DNA of 64,000 nucleotides, taken from positions 62,001 through 126,000 of the forward strand of contig NZ_SNYF01000008.1 of the NCBI RefSeq assembly GCF_004362805.1, written 5' to 3'. Under the pieces are notes generated by a model. It made no database searches, was not told the origin of the DNA, and was given only the letters and a program-made list of their open reading frames with translations. This DNA is from Algoriphagus boseongensis (GTDB lineage Bacteria; Bacteroidota; Bacteroidia; Cytophagales; Cyclobacteriaceae). Below, piece after piece: positions 1 through 7,832 of this stretch (its first letter is position 1; each line of letters opens with the position of its first letter). Position numbers and translations under genes: made by a program.

Positions 1-17
1 GTGGAATCATAAAAATC

Positions 18-58
18 AAAAAAGGCTCCTGAATAATAGTATTCAAGAGCCTTTTTCA
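18..58. terminator. bidirectional rho-independent terminator
   Basis: A long hairpin (about 13 bp with one mismatch, arms near 20-32 and 41-55) is flanked by an A-run on the left and a T-run on the right. It lies directly downstream of the esterase gene on the minus strand and could also serve a gene entering from the left edge. Confidence 0.8.
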
Positions 59-62
59 AAAC

Positions 63-746
63 TTAAAGTTTAGCTTGTATATAGGGCCAAATCGTCTCAA
101 GGACAATTTTGTGTCCAGCTTCAGTGGGGTGAATTCCATCTGGCAGATTTAGTTCAGGCATTCCCGCCACTCCTTCCAAAAGGAATGGAATTAGGGTTAC
201 ATTTTTCTCTTTGGCCACATCTGGATAGATGGCTTTGAACTCTTCGGTATACTCCTGACCCATATTTGGTGGAATCTGCATTCCTGCCAAAATGATTTTG
301 GTATTGGGATACTTGGCACGAACCTTATCGATGATTGCCAATAAATTACTCTTTGTCTCGCTTAGCTGAATTCCCCTCAGTCCATCATTACCACCTAGTT
401 CCAAAACAAAAATCGAAGGTTCGTCTTCCAGGAACCAGTCCAATCGACTCAATCCTCCTGCTGTGGTTTCGCCACTTAGTCCTCCGTTGATGACTTTGTA
501 ATCCATTCCCAGACTATCAATTCTGGCTTGGGTAAGACCGGCAAAGGAATCATCCTGATCAATCCCATACCCTGCAGTAAGGCTATTTCCGAAGAATAGA
601 ATTGTTTTTTGCTTGGTTTCTACGGAAGTGGTTTCTGTATTACTTTCCTCGGCAGCTTTCTTTTCTGCGGAATTTCCGCAGGAAAGGATGAAAAAAGCCA
701 AAGCAATTTGGAGTAAAAAGGAAGAAGCGTAGCGTTTGAATTTCAT
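63..746 (-). CDS. tesA: SGNH/GDSL-type esterase (arylesterase, TesA-like), lipoprotein
   Basis: Predicted secreted ester/thioester hydrolase of the SGNH family, 227 residues. The start at 746 is chosen because it gives a signal peptide of about 22 residues ending in a lipobox (LSC, Cys23); an upstream ATG at 809 would put 21 residues before it. The SGNH blocks are clear: GNSLTAGYG with the nucleophile Ser55, the block II Gly near 88-92, GGND at 118-121 (oxyanion Asn), and DGIHP with the Asp203/His206 catalytic pair. It is divergent from an ABC ATPase/permease pair, the same neighbourhood as tesA-ybbA-ybbP in E. coli, although here the enzyme is a lipoprotein. Substrate is not predictable; arylesterase, lysophospholipase or acyl-CoA thioesterase are all possible in this family. 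Confidence 0.9.
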   Translation of the reverse strand: MKFKRYASSFLLQIALAFFILSCGNSAEKKAAEESNTETTSVETKQKTILFFGNSLTAGYGIDQDDSFAGLTQARIDSLGMDYKVINGGLSGETTAGGLSRLDWFLEDEPSIFVLELGGNDGLRGIQLSETKSNLLAIIDKVRAKYPNTKIILAGMQIPPNMGQEYTEEFKAIYPDVAKEKNVTLIPFLLEGVAGMPELNLPDGIHPTEAGHKIVLETIWPYIQAKL

Positions 747-987
747 GTCTTGGGTTTTTCTTTCAAAAGGATTTTGATCCAAAAGGTTTTTATAAGACTT
801 CGGGTTCAAATTTAACCCTAAAAATAAATTAAGTGTTTGTCGACCAAAATCTCTCTTCTGTCGAGTCTCATTGGGCAGGCATGTATAATTTTCTTTTCTT
901 TATGTCAAATCCTAAACTCAAGGGAAATTTCTAACAAACTGCATTCTAGTTCGTTTGATTTTCCTATCTCTAAACACCAAGCTTTTC

Positions 988-1665
988 ATGAGTATTTTAT
1001 CCATACGAAATCTGAGTAAAACTTATCAGAGCGGAAGCCGAAAGCTCACCGTTCTTGAAAATGTGAATTTTGACATCCAAGCTGGCGAAATGATCGCCAT
1101 CGTAGGCCCTTCAGGAAGTGGAAAAACCACACTCCTTGGACTTTGTGCTGGACTTGATTCTGGATCTGATGGTTCGGTGGTTTTGAATGGAAATGCTTTG
1201 GAAAAGCTCAATGAGGATCAAAGGGCTGAGGTTAGAAACAAGGATGTCGGCTTTATTTTTCAAAACTTCCAATTACTTCCTACCCTGACTGCTTTGGAAA
1301 ATGTCATGGTTCCTTTGGAATTGAAGAAAAGAAAAGATGCCAAAGAAAAAGCGTTGGAACTCTTGGAAAAAGTAGGCCTAAAAGACCGGGCAACCCATTA
1401 CCCTACCCAGCTTTCTGGTGGAGAGCAGCAGCGAGTTTCTATTGCCAGAGCTTTTGCCAATGAACCAAAGATATTATTCGCTGACGAACCAACGGGTAAT
1501 TTGGATACCGAGACTGGTGAGATGATAGAAAAACTCATTTTTGACCTGAACAAGGAAAAAGGCACCACTCTAATTTTAGTTACCCACGATTTGGATCTGG
1601 CTGCCAAAACCCAACGAATCATTCATATCAAAGGCGGAAAAATACAGGAGGATGCCCATGCCTGA
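988..1665 (+). CDS. ybbA: ABC transporter ATP-binding protein (YbbA/LolD type)
   Basis: Cytoplasmic ATPase of a MacB/LolD-type ABC system, 225 residues. Walker A GPSGSGKT is at 40-47, the signature LSGGEQQR near 142-149, Walker B ILFADEPTGNLD follows about 15 residues later, and the switch His is in VTHD near 200. The ATG at 988 is preferred over 955 because homologues begin with a short strand before the first conserved segment (LSIRNLSKTY-like). The gene overlaps the permease gene downstream, so the two products surely form one transporter. By family this is an exporter or lipoprotein/lipid-handling system rather than an importer; the cargo is unknown. Confidence 0.93.
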   Translation: MSILSIRNLSKTYQSGSRKLTVLENVNFDIQAGEMIAIVGPSGSGKTTLLGLCAGLDSGSDGSVVLNGNALEKLNEDQRAEVRNKDVGFIFQNFQLLPTLTALENVMVPLELKKRKDAKEKALELLEKVGLKDRATHYPTQLSGGEQQRVSIARAFANEPKILFADEPTGNLDTETGEMIEKLIFDLNKEKGTTLILVTHDLDLAAKTQRIIHIKGGKIQEDAHA

Positions 1666-4183
1666 TTACGGTTGGATTATTAAAATGGCCATGAGGGATT
1701 TCCGAAAAAATCTCTCGCGCCTGTTGCTTTTTGTTTCTTCAATTGTGGTAGGTATAGCGGCTTTGGTTGCTATCAGCAGTTTTGGAGAAAATCTGGTCAA
1801 AGACATAGACAATCAAGCCAAAGAGCTTCTTGGAGCAGATTTGGTTCTTGAAAATAACAAGCCTCTTGGCGATCAGGCCTTGGATACAGTTGCCACTCAG
1901 TTGGCATCTGAGGTCAATTTTGCATCCATGGTTGCATTTCCTCAAACTGGTGCTAGCCGTCTGACTCAGGTTAGAGCTTTGGAGGGGGATTTCCCTTTTT
2001 ATGGGAAATTAGAGACAGTTCCTGTTGAGGGTGATGCAAATTTTAGAAGCGGGGGAAGAAAGGCTTTGGTCGAAAAAACCTTGATGGCTCAATTCAATGC
2101 ACAAGTTGGGGATTCGATCAAAGTTGGTGCGGTCACATTTCAGATTGTAGGTGAGTTGCAAAAGGTTCCCGGGCAAACTGGAATCACGGCTACCGTGGCT
2201 CCTGCAGTGTATATTCCTATGGACTTTTTGGCGGAAACAGGATTGGTGCAATACGGCAGTAGAGTTGAATACAATCGCTACCTGCAATTTGCCGAAGGAA
2301 CGAATGTTGAAGAACTGATTAAACCTTTCGAAGACGTATGGGAAATTGAACGGGTCGATGCAGATACAGTTGAAGACAGAAAGAGATCAACAGGGAGATC
2401 TTTCGGCAATCTCTCTAATTTCTTGAGCTTGGTGGCCTTCATTGCACTTCTTTTAGGATGTGTGGGTGTAGCATCAGCCGTCAATGTCTTTGTCAAAGAA
2501 AAACTGGCTTCAGTTGCAGTTTTGAGATGTTTGGGAGTTTCTTCCAAGCAAGTTCTTTTGATTTATCTGACTGAAATTGTAGTCATGGGCCTTGCAGGAG
2601 CCATTATGGGATCTGCCTTGGGTACTTTACTTCAATTTATTCTTCCGGCGGTTTTCTCGGACTTTTTACCAGTGGAGGTAACTGTTGGGATTTCCTGGAC
2701 ATCAGTTGGATTTGGGATCATTACAGGGCTTTTTGTCTCAGTGCTATTTGCGCTTCTTCCCTTGCTAAAAGTCAGAAATGTCTCGCCGATGGCAACGCTT
2801 CGCCCTGAGACTGCTGATTCTACACTGATTAAAGATCCTGCGAGATGGCTAGTCATTATTGGGATCTTGCTTTTTGTTTGGGGCTTTAGCTTCTATTTGC
2901 TGAAGCAAATGCTTTGGGCTTTTGGATTTACCGCATTCGTTCTGGTCGCATTTGGAGCACTTTGGGGGGTTGGAAATCTGATCATGTGGGCAGTAAGGCG
3001 GTTTTTGCCAATTACCTTGAGTTATCCTTGGAGACAAGCTTTGGCAAATCTCTATCGTCCTAATAACCAAACCATTTCTTTGATTGCCACGATTGGATTG
3101 GGTACAGCTATGATCAGTACCTTGTTTTTCTTGCAAAATCAATTGTTGGAGGAGGCAAAGTTTGCTGACAAGGAAGACCAGCCTAATATGCTGATGTTTG
3201 ATATTCAGACTCCTCAGTTAGAAAACGTCAAGCAAAAAGTTACAGACAGAAGCTTGAGGATTCTTCAGGAAGTCCCTATCGTGACCATGCAGCTCAATGA
3301 AATCAATGGAGTTGACAAAAAAGAAAACGAGGAATTGCCTGATGAGGAAAACTATTCGCGTTGGTTGTACAATCGCGAATTCAGAGTGACTTACCGAGAT
3401 ACCTTAATTTCATCAGAGACACTCACTTCAGGGGAGTTGATCCCACTTGGATCAAGGGGAGATAGTATTTTTGTTTCTTTAGAAAAAGGTTTTGGAGAAG
3501 GAAATGGGCTGAAAATCGGGGATGAATTGGAATTCAATGTCCAAGGCCGACCGATCAAAACCTACATCGGAAGTTTTAGAGATGTGAAGTTTAATCAGGT
3601 TTCGACCAACTTTCTGGTTTTATTCCCAAGCGGAGTTTTGGAACAGGCACCTAAGTTTCATGTGATCATTACAAAAACCAAGAATGACAGGCAAGCCGCC
3701 GATGTGCAATCTGAAATCGTACGGGAGTTTCCGAATATTTCCATCATCAACTTGGGAACTATTGTCGAGACCCTCGAAGAGATTTTAGGTAAGATCAGTT
3801 TCGTAATTCAGTTTATGGCCTTTTTCTCCATTGCAACGGGAATTTTGGTGTTGATCAGTTCATTGATCATCAGCAAATATCAGCGAATGAGAGAAAGTAT
3901 TTTGCTCCGAACCCTTGGGGCAAGCTCAGGAATTGTTCGGTTGATCAATACTTTGGAATATTTCTTCTTGGGAAGCTTGGCCTCTCTATCCGGAATTCTT
4001 TTGTCATTCTTGGCGATTTTCCTTCTAGGGAAATTTGTGTTTGAAATGAATTTCAGTCTGGCCTGGAAAGAAGGATTGGTCATTTATCTGGCTATTACAG
4101 GATTGACCATTGTGCTAGGGTGGTTGAATGGCAGAAGAATAATCAATCAACCTCCTATGGAGATTTTGAGAGGAAATGGGTAA
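1658..4183 (+). CDS. ybbP: ABC transporter permease, FtsX/YbbP type
   Basis: Large inner-membrane permease (841 residues) that partners the ATPase encoded just upstream; the reading frames overlap by 8 bases. An AGGAGG sequence at 1646-1651 sits 6 bases before ATG 1658, so that codon is preferred over ATG 1652, which touches the SD. The protein has a first membrane helix at about 20-42, a periplasmic domain, a cluster of helices around 255-385 (FtsX-like domain), four to five more around 400-510, a second periplasmic region, and a second FtsX domain near 710-835 ending PPMEILR. This duplicated FtsX architecture fits YbbP/DUF214-type permeases. Role inferred: mechanotransmission/export across the envelope; no substrate can be read from the sequence. 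Confidence 0.9.
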   Translation: MPDYGWIIKMAMRDFRKNLSRLLLFVSSIVVGIAALVAISSFGENLVKDIDNQAKELLGADLVLENNKPLGDQALDTVATQLASEVNFASMVAFPQTGASRLTQVRALEGDFPFYGKLETVPVEGDANFRSGGRKALVEKTLMAQFNAQVGDSIKVGAVTFQIVGELQKVPGQTGITATVAPAVYIPMDFLAETGLVQYGSRVEYNRYLQFAEGTNVEELIKPFEDVWEIERVDADTVEDRKRSTGRSFGNLSNFLSLVAFIALLLGCVGVASAVNVFVKEKLASVAVLRCLGVSSKQVLLIYLTEIVVMGLAGAIMGSALGTLLQFILPAVFSDFLPVEVTVGISWTSVGFGIITGLFVSVLFALLPLLKVRNVSPMATLRPETADSTLIKDPARWLVIIGILLFVWGFSFYLLKQMLWAFGFTAFVLVAFGALWGVGNLIMWAVRRFLPITLSYPWRQALANLYRPNNQTISLIATIGLGTAMISTLFFLQNQLLEEAKFADKEDQPNMLMFDIQTPQLENVKQKVTDRSLRILQEVPIVTMQLNEINGVDKKENEELPDEENYSRWLYNREFRVTYRDTLISSETLTSGELIPLGSRGDSIFVSLEKGFGEGNGLKIGDELEFNVQGRPIKTYIGSFRDVKFNQVSTNFLVLFPSGVLEQAPKFHVIITKTKNDRQAADVQSEIVREFPNISIINLGTIVETLEEILGKISFVIQFMAFFSIATGILVLISSLIISKYQRMRESILLRTLGASSGIVRLINTLEYFFLGSLASLSGILLSFLAIFLLGKFVFEMNFSLAWKEGLVIYLAITGLTIVLGWLNGRRIINQPPMEILRGNG

Positions 4184-4215
4184 AAATTAGAAATGAGAAA
4201 ATAAAAATAATAAGA

Positions 4216-4239
4216 AGCCTTCGGAGACGGAGGCTTTTT
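4216..4239 (+). terminator. rho-independent terminator after ybbP
   Basis: Hairpin with AGCCT/AGGCT arms (extended by partial pairing) followed by TTTTT, 33 bases after the ybbP stop. Confidence 0.7.
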
Positions 4240-4255
4240 CCTTGGGTGAAAAAAC

Positions 4256-4292
4256 AAAAACCCCTTCAAAATTGCTTCTGAAGGGGTTTTTT
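4256..4292. terminator. strong bidirectional terminator hairpin
   Basis: A 12-bp perfect stem (AAAAACCCCTTC pairing with GAAGGGGTTTTT) with A- and T-runs on both sides. On the minus strand it follows the duplicated tRNA-Leu 3' end at 4294-4309, just as the hairpin at 4368-4399 follows the intact tRNA. Confidence 0.85.
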
Positions 4293-4293
4293 G

Positions 4294-4309
4294 TACCCAG
4301 GGCCGGAGT
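4294..4309 (-). pseudogene. duplicated 3' end of tRNA-Leu (fragment)
   Basis: Sixteen bases identical to the end of tRNA-Leu: part of the T-loop, the T-stem 3' arm, the whole acceptor 3' arm and the discriminator A. With flanking bases the identity is a 19-bp direct repeat (4291-4309 versus 4404-4422). No 5' part of a tRNA is present. It may be the scar of a tandem tRNA duplication, or an att-like half site left by an element that integrated at the tRNA 3' end. Confidence 0.6.
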
Positions 4310-4310
4310 T

Positions 4311-4336
4311 CCCGATATTCGCTTCGCTTCATCGGG
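4311..4336. repeat. small inverted repeat (CCCGAT...ATCGGG)
   Basis: Perfect 6-bp arms separated by 14 bases. A related imperfect palindrome that also carries ATCGGGAC on one arm lies at 4534-4554. They resemble short dispersed palindromes rather than terminators, since no T-run follows. Confidence 0.45.
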
Positions 4337-4367
4337 ATAAACTTCTCCTCCGTCAAGTCTTTAAATC

Positions 4368-4399
4368 AAAAAAGCTCCATCTAAGAAGAAGGAGCTTTA
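4368..4399 (-). terminator. terminator of tRNA-Leu
   Basis: On the minus strand an 8-bp stem (AAAGCTCC/GGAGCTTT) with a 12-base loop ends in a run of T; it begins 8 bases after the tRNA 3' end. Confidence 0.75.
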
Positions 4400-4406
4400 T
4401 TTATTG

Positions 4407-4490
4407 TACCCAGGGCCGGAGTCGAACCGGCACGAGTGTAACCTCATTGGTGTTTGAGACCAACGCGTCTACCAATTCCGCCACCTGGGC
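4407..4490 (-). tRNA. tRNA-Leu(CAA)
   Basis: An 84-base type II tRNA. Acceptor GCCCAGG pairs with CCTGGGT (one G-U at position 1-72), D-arm, anticodon stem TTGGT/ACCAA with loop CTCAAAC giving anticodon CAA (reads UUG), a long variable arm, and T-arm GCCGG-TTCGACT-CCGGC. The 3' CCA is not encoded. A candidate promoter is about 110 bases upstream (4602-4632), so the precursor would have an unusually long leader. Confidence 0.95.
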
Positions 4491-4533
4491 AGGTGTTTCA
4501 ATGAATGCTGGGGGTGTTTGACTTTCGTCTACC

Positions 4534-4554
4534 GTCCACGATAGCCATCGGGAC
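4534..4554. repeat. imperfect palindrome in tRNA-Leu leader
   Basis: GTCC-ACGAT / ATCG-GGAC arms around AGCC, with one bulged base. It lies between the candidate tRNA-Leu promoter and the tRNA; its ATCGGGAC arm is shared in part with the inverted repeat at 4311-4336. Confidence 0.4.
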
Positions 4555-4601
4555 AGCCACTTTAGCATTTCAAGTGATTCCGTTCCTTGCTGAACGGGCT
4601 G

Positions 4602-4632
4602 CAAATATGAAAACATTTTCTTTTCTCTCCAA
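4602..4632 (-). promoter_or_regulatory. candidate tRNA-Leu promoter (TTG-N20-CATATTTG)
   Basis: On the minus strand TTG (4632-4630) is followed after 20 bases by CATATTTG (4609-4602), one mismatch from the Bacteroidota -7 consensus TAnnTTTG. It points at tRNA-Leu. Confidence 0.5.
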
Positions 4633-4637
4633 TACCC

Positions 4638-4934
4638 TTAACGGACTTCCTGCAATTTTTTTGAGCTAAAAGCGACAGGTTTTGCAGCAAATAGAGTCTT
4701 GGTAAAGCCCCAAACGGATTTAAATAGCTCAGAATCACGATACTTATTTAAGGCTTCCTCGCTTTCCCAAATGCTGTAAGTCAAGAAAATATTTTTTTCA
4801 GAAAAGTCCTGCCAAAGCTCTAAATGGGTGCATCCCGGAAAATTTCTGATATTTTCTTTGTTTGCTTCAAAGTTGGAAAGGAAATCAGCCGTCTTTTCCG
4901 GTTGAAAGGTCATACGTACTATCCGGACCAGCAT
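4638..4934 (-). CDS. antibiotic biosynthesis monooxygenase (ABM) domain protein
   Basis: Small cytoplasmic protein of 98 residues forming a single dimeric alpha/beta ABM ferredoxin-like fold. Supporting features are the N-terminal strand LVRIVRMTF, the segment GCTHLELWQD, and the typical WESEEAL..Y..S..F pattern near 57-73. Its start codon overlaps the stop of the SAM hydrolase gene (TAATG), so the two are probably co-translated. ABM proteins include heme-degrading, quinol-oxidising and putative signal-turnover enzymes, and many have no known substrate; the pairing suggests but does not prove a role around adenosyl or methionine chemistry. Confidence 0.85.
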   Translation of the reverse strand: MLVRIVRMTFQPEKTADFLSNFEANKENIRNFPGCTHLELWQDFSEKNIFLTYSIWESEEALNKYRDSELFKSVWGFTKTLFAAKPVAFSSKKLQEVR

Positions 4935-5704
4935 TAGGATTCAAAGTTGATATATACTACACTGTCCCGCTTGAGGCCTAGGAGATTTCCTCCATGACCG
5001 TGATGGATTCCGATTTCCAATAAATCCAAGCTATTGAAAAATGCATAAGGGTCGCCTGCTTCGACTTGGTCGTAGCCAGTTTGTAATTTTTGCACAGATT
5101 CCCGACCAAATTGAATGGTAAATTTTCCTGGATTGAGTTTTTCAAAGACTTCCCTGCGAATATTTGTAATCAAATTGCCGTAGCGATCTATTCTGATCAC
5201 ATGTCCTAGAATATGTTCTTTGGTGGCCTTTGCCTGTCGGGACATCAGCTTTCTGAAATTTGTCAGAGGCCCGCCAAAATCATGAATAGCTGCGCCTGAA
5301 GCCACTTTTGCTGCGATTGGTGCCAAAATATCCCTTGTTGGAAAGGGGGTATCTTTCAAGTGAATATCTGCAAACTGAACCATGATCCCAGGATCTTGAT
5401 CAGCCAATAGGCTAAGGATGCCATTATTTGGCCCGACAAAAATGTGGTCTTCCAATTTCACTCCGATATAACCATGAGTCATCGTTCCTGTTGTATTGAT
5501 ACCTACCAGATGGACAGTTCCTTTTGGAAATTCCCGGAAAGAATACCTCAAAACAAATGCGGCATGCTCTAAATCGTAGGGTTCTATGCTATGAGAAATA
5601 TCAATAATGCTCAATTGTGGATTGATGGAAAGCATTCTGGCTTTAACAGCCGGAACGTAATAATCTTGATCCCCGAAGTCAGAGAGGAAAGTAACCAATG
5701 CCAT
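4934..5704 (-). CDS. SAM hydrolase (DUF62, SAM hydroxide adenosyltransferase)
   Basis: Member of the DUF62/fluorinase-like family, 256 residues, usual length. The family hydrolyses S-adenosylmethionine to adenosine and methionine with an Asp-Arg-His-activated water. Diagnostic segments are TFLSDFG at 5-11, the ISH..EPYD region near 37-44 and the G.NNG.LS segment near 94-100. Fluorinase and chlorinase homologues are rare, so hydrolase is the default call. It is the first gene of a two-gene unit with the ABM protein. A good TTG-N21-TATTTTTG promoter candidate lies 48 bases upstream, divergent from phoH. Confidence 0.9.
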   Translation of the reverse strand: MALVTFLSDFGDQDYYVPAVKARMLSINPQLSIIDISHSIEPYDLEHAAFVLRYSFREFPKGTVHLVGINTTGTMTHGYIGVKLEDHIFVGPNNGILSLLADQDPGIMVQFADIHLKDTPFPTRDILAPIAAKVASGAAIHDFGGPLTNFRKLMSRQAKATKEHILGHVIRIDRYGNLITNIRREVFEKLNPGKFTIQFGRESVQKLQTGYDQVEAGDPYAFFNSLDLLEIGIHHGHGGNLLGLKRDSVVYINFES

Positions 5705-5751
5705 ACAAGCAAGTAGATTAAAATTGTGTAATTTTGTTAATGGGGGGCGAA

Positions 5752-5783
5752 CAAAAATATAAATTTTATCCTTTAGCCTTCAA
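5752..5783 (-). promoter_or_regulatory. candidate promoter of SAM hydrolase/ABM unit
   Basis: On the minus strand TTG at 5783-5781, a 21-base spacer, then TATTTTTG at 5759-5752, a full match to TAnnTTTG. The predicted transcript starts about 40 bases before the ATG at 5704. Confidence 0.6.
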
Positions 5784-5808
5784 GGTTTAATTAAATCAAA
5801 AAACAAGT

Positions 5809-6798
5809 TTGGTAGAAAAAGTAATCACCTTAGAAAATGTCCCATTGGCTGAATTTTTAGGCACTGCCAATGAAAACATACGTCAAATCGCCCAGGCATT
5901 CCCTCAAAGTAAAATTGTGTCGAGAGGAAATGAAATTCGAATTCAAGGTGGAGCCCCTGAAATTCTTCGGATTAACGATCTGATCAATTTGCTTTTGGAG
6001 CATTTTGATCGATTTGGACACCTTACGCCTGAAAATGTAAAAGACTACCTAGATATCGAGGGAATTCCTTTTGAGGAAGCCAACCGAGACCAAGTTATTG
6101 TTTTTGGAAATAAAGGTTTGGTGATCAAACCTAAATCTGCCAACCAAAGAAAATTGGTAGAGGCAGCTATGAAAAATGATTTGGTTTTTGCCCTTGGTCC
6201 TGCCGGTACGGGTAAAACCTACATTGCAGTGGCTTTGGCTGTTCGGGCATTGAAGAATAGAGAAGTAAAGCGAATTATTATTACCCGACCAGCCGTCGAA
6301 GCGGGAGAAAATCTCGGGTTTTTGCCAGGGGATTTGCAGGAAAAACTAGATCCTTACTTGCGTCCAATCTATGATGCATTGGCGGATATGGTCCCGCCAG
6401 AAAAGCTCAAATACTACCAAGAAACTCGTGTAATTGAGATTGCTCCTTTGGCTTACATGAGGGGTAGGACCTTACACGATGCTTTTGTGCTGCTAGATGA
6501 AGCTCAGAACACGACTTCCGAGCAGATCAAAATGTTCCTGACCAGAATGGGGCCAAATTCCAAAGTTATAATTACCGGAGACCAAACTCAGGTCGACTTG
6601 CCGGTAAGGCAAAAATCTGGTCTTTCTGAAGCTTTAAGAATTCTTCATGAGGTTAAAGGAATTGGGATCGTAAACCTTAGTGGTAAGGATGTGATTCGTC
6701 ATAAGTTGGTGAAGGCGATTATCGAGGCTTACGAAAAAAATCAGGAGGAAAAAGTTCAGACTAGAAATGACTCCCTCGGTAGAAAAAATAACGGATAA
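5809..6798 (+). CDS. phoH: PhoH family ATPase
   Basis: Cytoplasmic P-loop ATPase of the PhoH/YbeZ family, 329 residues. Walker A GPAGTGKT is at 130-137, Walker B VLLDEAQN at 227-234, and GDQTQVDLP near 256-264. The only plausible start is a TTG codon at 5809, because an in-frame stop sits 21 bases upstream and the conserved N-terminal segment (VEKVITLENV) begins immediately after it. In other bacteria PhoH/YbeZ works with YbeY in ribosome and RNA quality control; no YbeY gene is adjacent. The 3' end overlaps the GNAT gene by 32 bases, indicating one transcript. Confidence 0.93.
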   Translation: MVEKVITLENVPLAEFLGTANENIRQIAQAFPQSKIVSRGNEIRIQGGAPEILRINDLINLLLEHFDRFGHLTPENVKDYLDIEGIPFEEANRDQVIVFGNKGLVIKPKSANQRKLVEAAMKNDLVFALGPAGTGKTYIAVALAVRALKNREVKRIIITRPAVEAGENLGFLPGDLQEKLDPYLRPIYDALADMVPPEKLKYYQETRVIEIAPLAYMRGRTLHDAFVLLDEAQNTTSEQIKMFLTRMGPNSKVIITGDQTQVDLPVRQKSGLSEALRILHEVKGIGIVNLSGKDVIRHKLVKAIIEAYEKNQEEKVQTRNDSLGRKNNG

Positions 6799-7201
6799 GA
6801 GCTCTTTAGAATCTGCTTTCGAGATTCGGAGACAGGTTTTTGTGATCGAACAAAACGTGGATCCGCTTCTTGAAAATGATGAATTTGAAGAATCTTCAAC
6901 CCATTTTTTAGCCAAAATAGATGGGAAGGCAGTGGGAACTGCCAGATGGAGAATTACAGAAAAAGGGGTCAAACTGGAAAGATTTGCAGTTCTCCAAAAT
7001 TCAAGAGGACGTGGGGTAGGTCAGGCCTTAGTTGAAGCGGTATTAGCCGATATTTCCAAAAATCCGGAATCAAAGAATAAGCTGAAGTACCTAAATTCCC
7101 AATTGACAGCTATTCCGCTTTATGCGAAATTCGGTTTCGCAAAGGTTGGGGAAATGTTTGAAGAATGTAATATCCAACACTTCCAAATGCAATTGGCCTA
7201 A
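6767..7201 (+). CDS. GNAT family N-acetyltransferase
   Basis: Single GNAT domain of 144 residues. The acetyl-CoA pyrophosphate-binding loop appears as SRGRGVGQAL near 79-88, preceded by the beta-4 strand LERFAVL. The N-terminal part (EIRRQVFVIEQNVD) resembles the ElaA/YjcF-like subgroup. It begins inside the phoH 3' end. The acceptor substrate (protein, polyamine or small amine) cannot be told. Confidence 0.88.
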   Translation: MTPSVEKITDKSSLESAFEIRRQVFVIEQNVDPLLENDEFEESSTHFLAKIDGKAVGTARWRITEKGVKLERFAVLQNSRGRGVGQALVEAVLADISKNPESKNKLKYLNSQLTAIPLYAKFGFAKVGEMFEECNIQHFQMQLA

Positions 7202-7233
7202 AACTTGAACTAAAAAACTTAAAATCAATTGTT

Positions 7234-7812
7234 ATGAAAAAAATTATCCTTTCTCTAGCCATTTTGTGCTTTGCTAGCCATTTTTCTATCGGACAGCAAG
7301 TGATTTCCTCTTCCTCAGGAAACGCCAATAATCCTTACGTAGGAAACTTCAATAATGAAATAAAGCTAAATTTCTTGAATTTGATCTGGCTTGGATCTTT
7401 TGAAGTCGCCTATGAAAAATATTTGAGCGAAAGTCATTCTATTGAATTCCAAGGTCTATTTAATGATCGATTTGGGTTTAATAATGAGAATAATGGGAAA
7501 AAATATAAGACCAACTCGGTGCAAGCTGCCATGCACTTTTATTTTGGTGACAATCCCAACGGAAGATTTCATATTTACCCTTTATTAAAAGTTAGATTTG
7601 GGGATTTCGAAGAGGTGAAAAATGGAGACTTAACAACTACAGATATGACTTCCTTTATATTTGGTGGTGGCTTTGGGTATAAGTGGGAGGTTTCTGATCA
7701 TTTTGCATTTGGACCTTATGCCAGTATTTCCAGAGGCTTTAGCAAGGAAGTAAATGATAGATTTTCTGAGATCGAAGTAAACGGAGGATTCAGCTTGGGC
7801 TATAGATTCTAA
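7234..7812 (+). CDS. outer membrane beta-barrel protein with signal peptide
   Basis: A 192-residue exported protein with a signal peptide of about 20 residues ending near IGQQ. The remainder alternates polar and aromatic residues and ends with FSLGYRF, a C-terminal aromatic typical of outer-membrane strands. Short-loop barrels of this size (DUF3575-like or OmpW-like) are common in Bacteroidota; the exact family is not certain and no function can be assigned. It has its own terminator immediately downstream. Confidence 0.75.
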   Translation: MKKIILSLAILCFASHFSIGQQVISSSSGNANNPYVGNFNNEIKLNFLNLIWLGSFEVAYEKYLSESHSIEFQGLFNDRFGFNNENNGKKYKTNSVQAAMHFYFGDNPNGRFHIYPLLKVRFGDFEEVKNGDLTTTDMTSFIFGGGFGYKWEVSDHFAFGPYASISRGFSKEVNDRFSEIEVNGGFSLGYRF

Positions 7813-7832
7813 AACTTACCAAACAAAAAATT

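Noticed and set aside
837..1019. 60-residue ORF in the tesA-ybbA intergenic region
   Set aside because: It overlaps the ybbA start in another frame, with no signal, domain or spacing that supports it.
4291..4422. Integrated mobile element bounded by the tRNA-Leu repeats
   Set aside because: Only about 95 bases separate the two copies and they contain a palindrome and a terminator, so at most a scar remains.
4291..4521. 76-residue ORF across the tRNA-Leu region
   Set aside because: It runs antisense through the tRNA and its terminators; the composition reflects the tRNA, not a protein.
5729..5736. TAATTTTG as the phoH promoter -7 element
   Set aside because: Perfect -7 match, but no TTG occurs 17-23 bases upstream, so it was not listed as a promoter.
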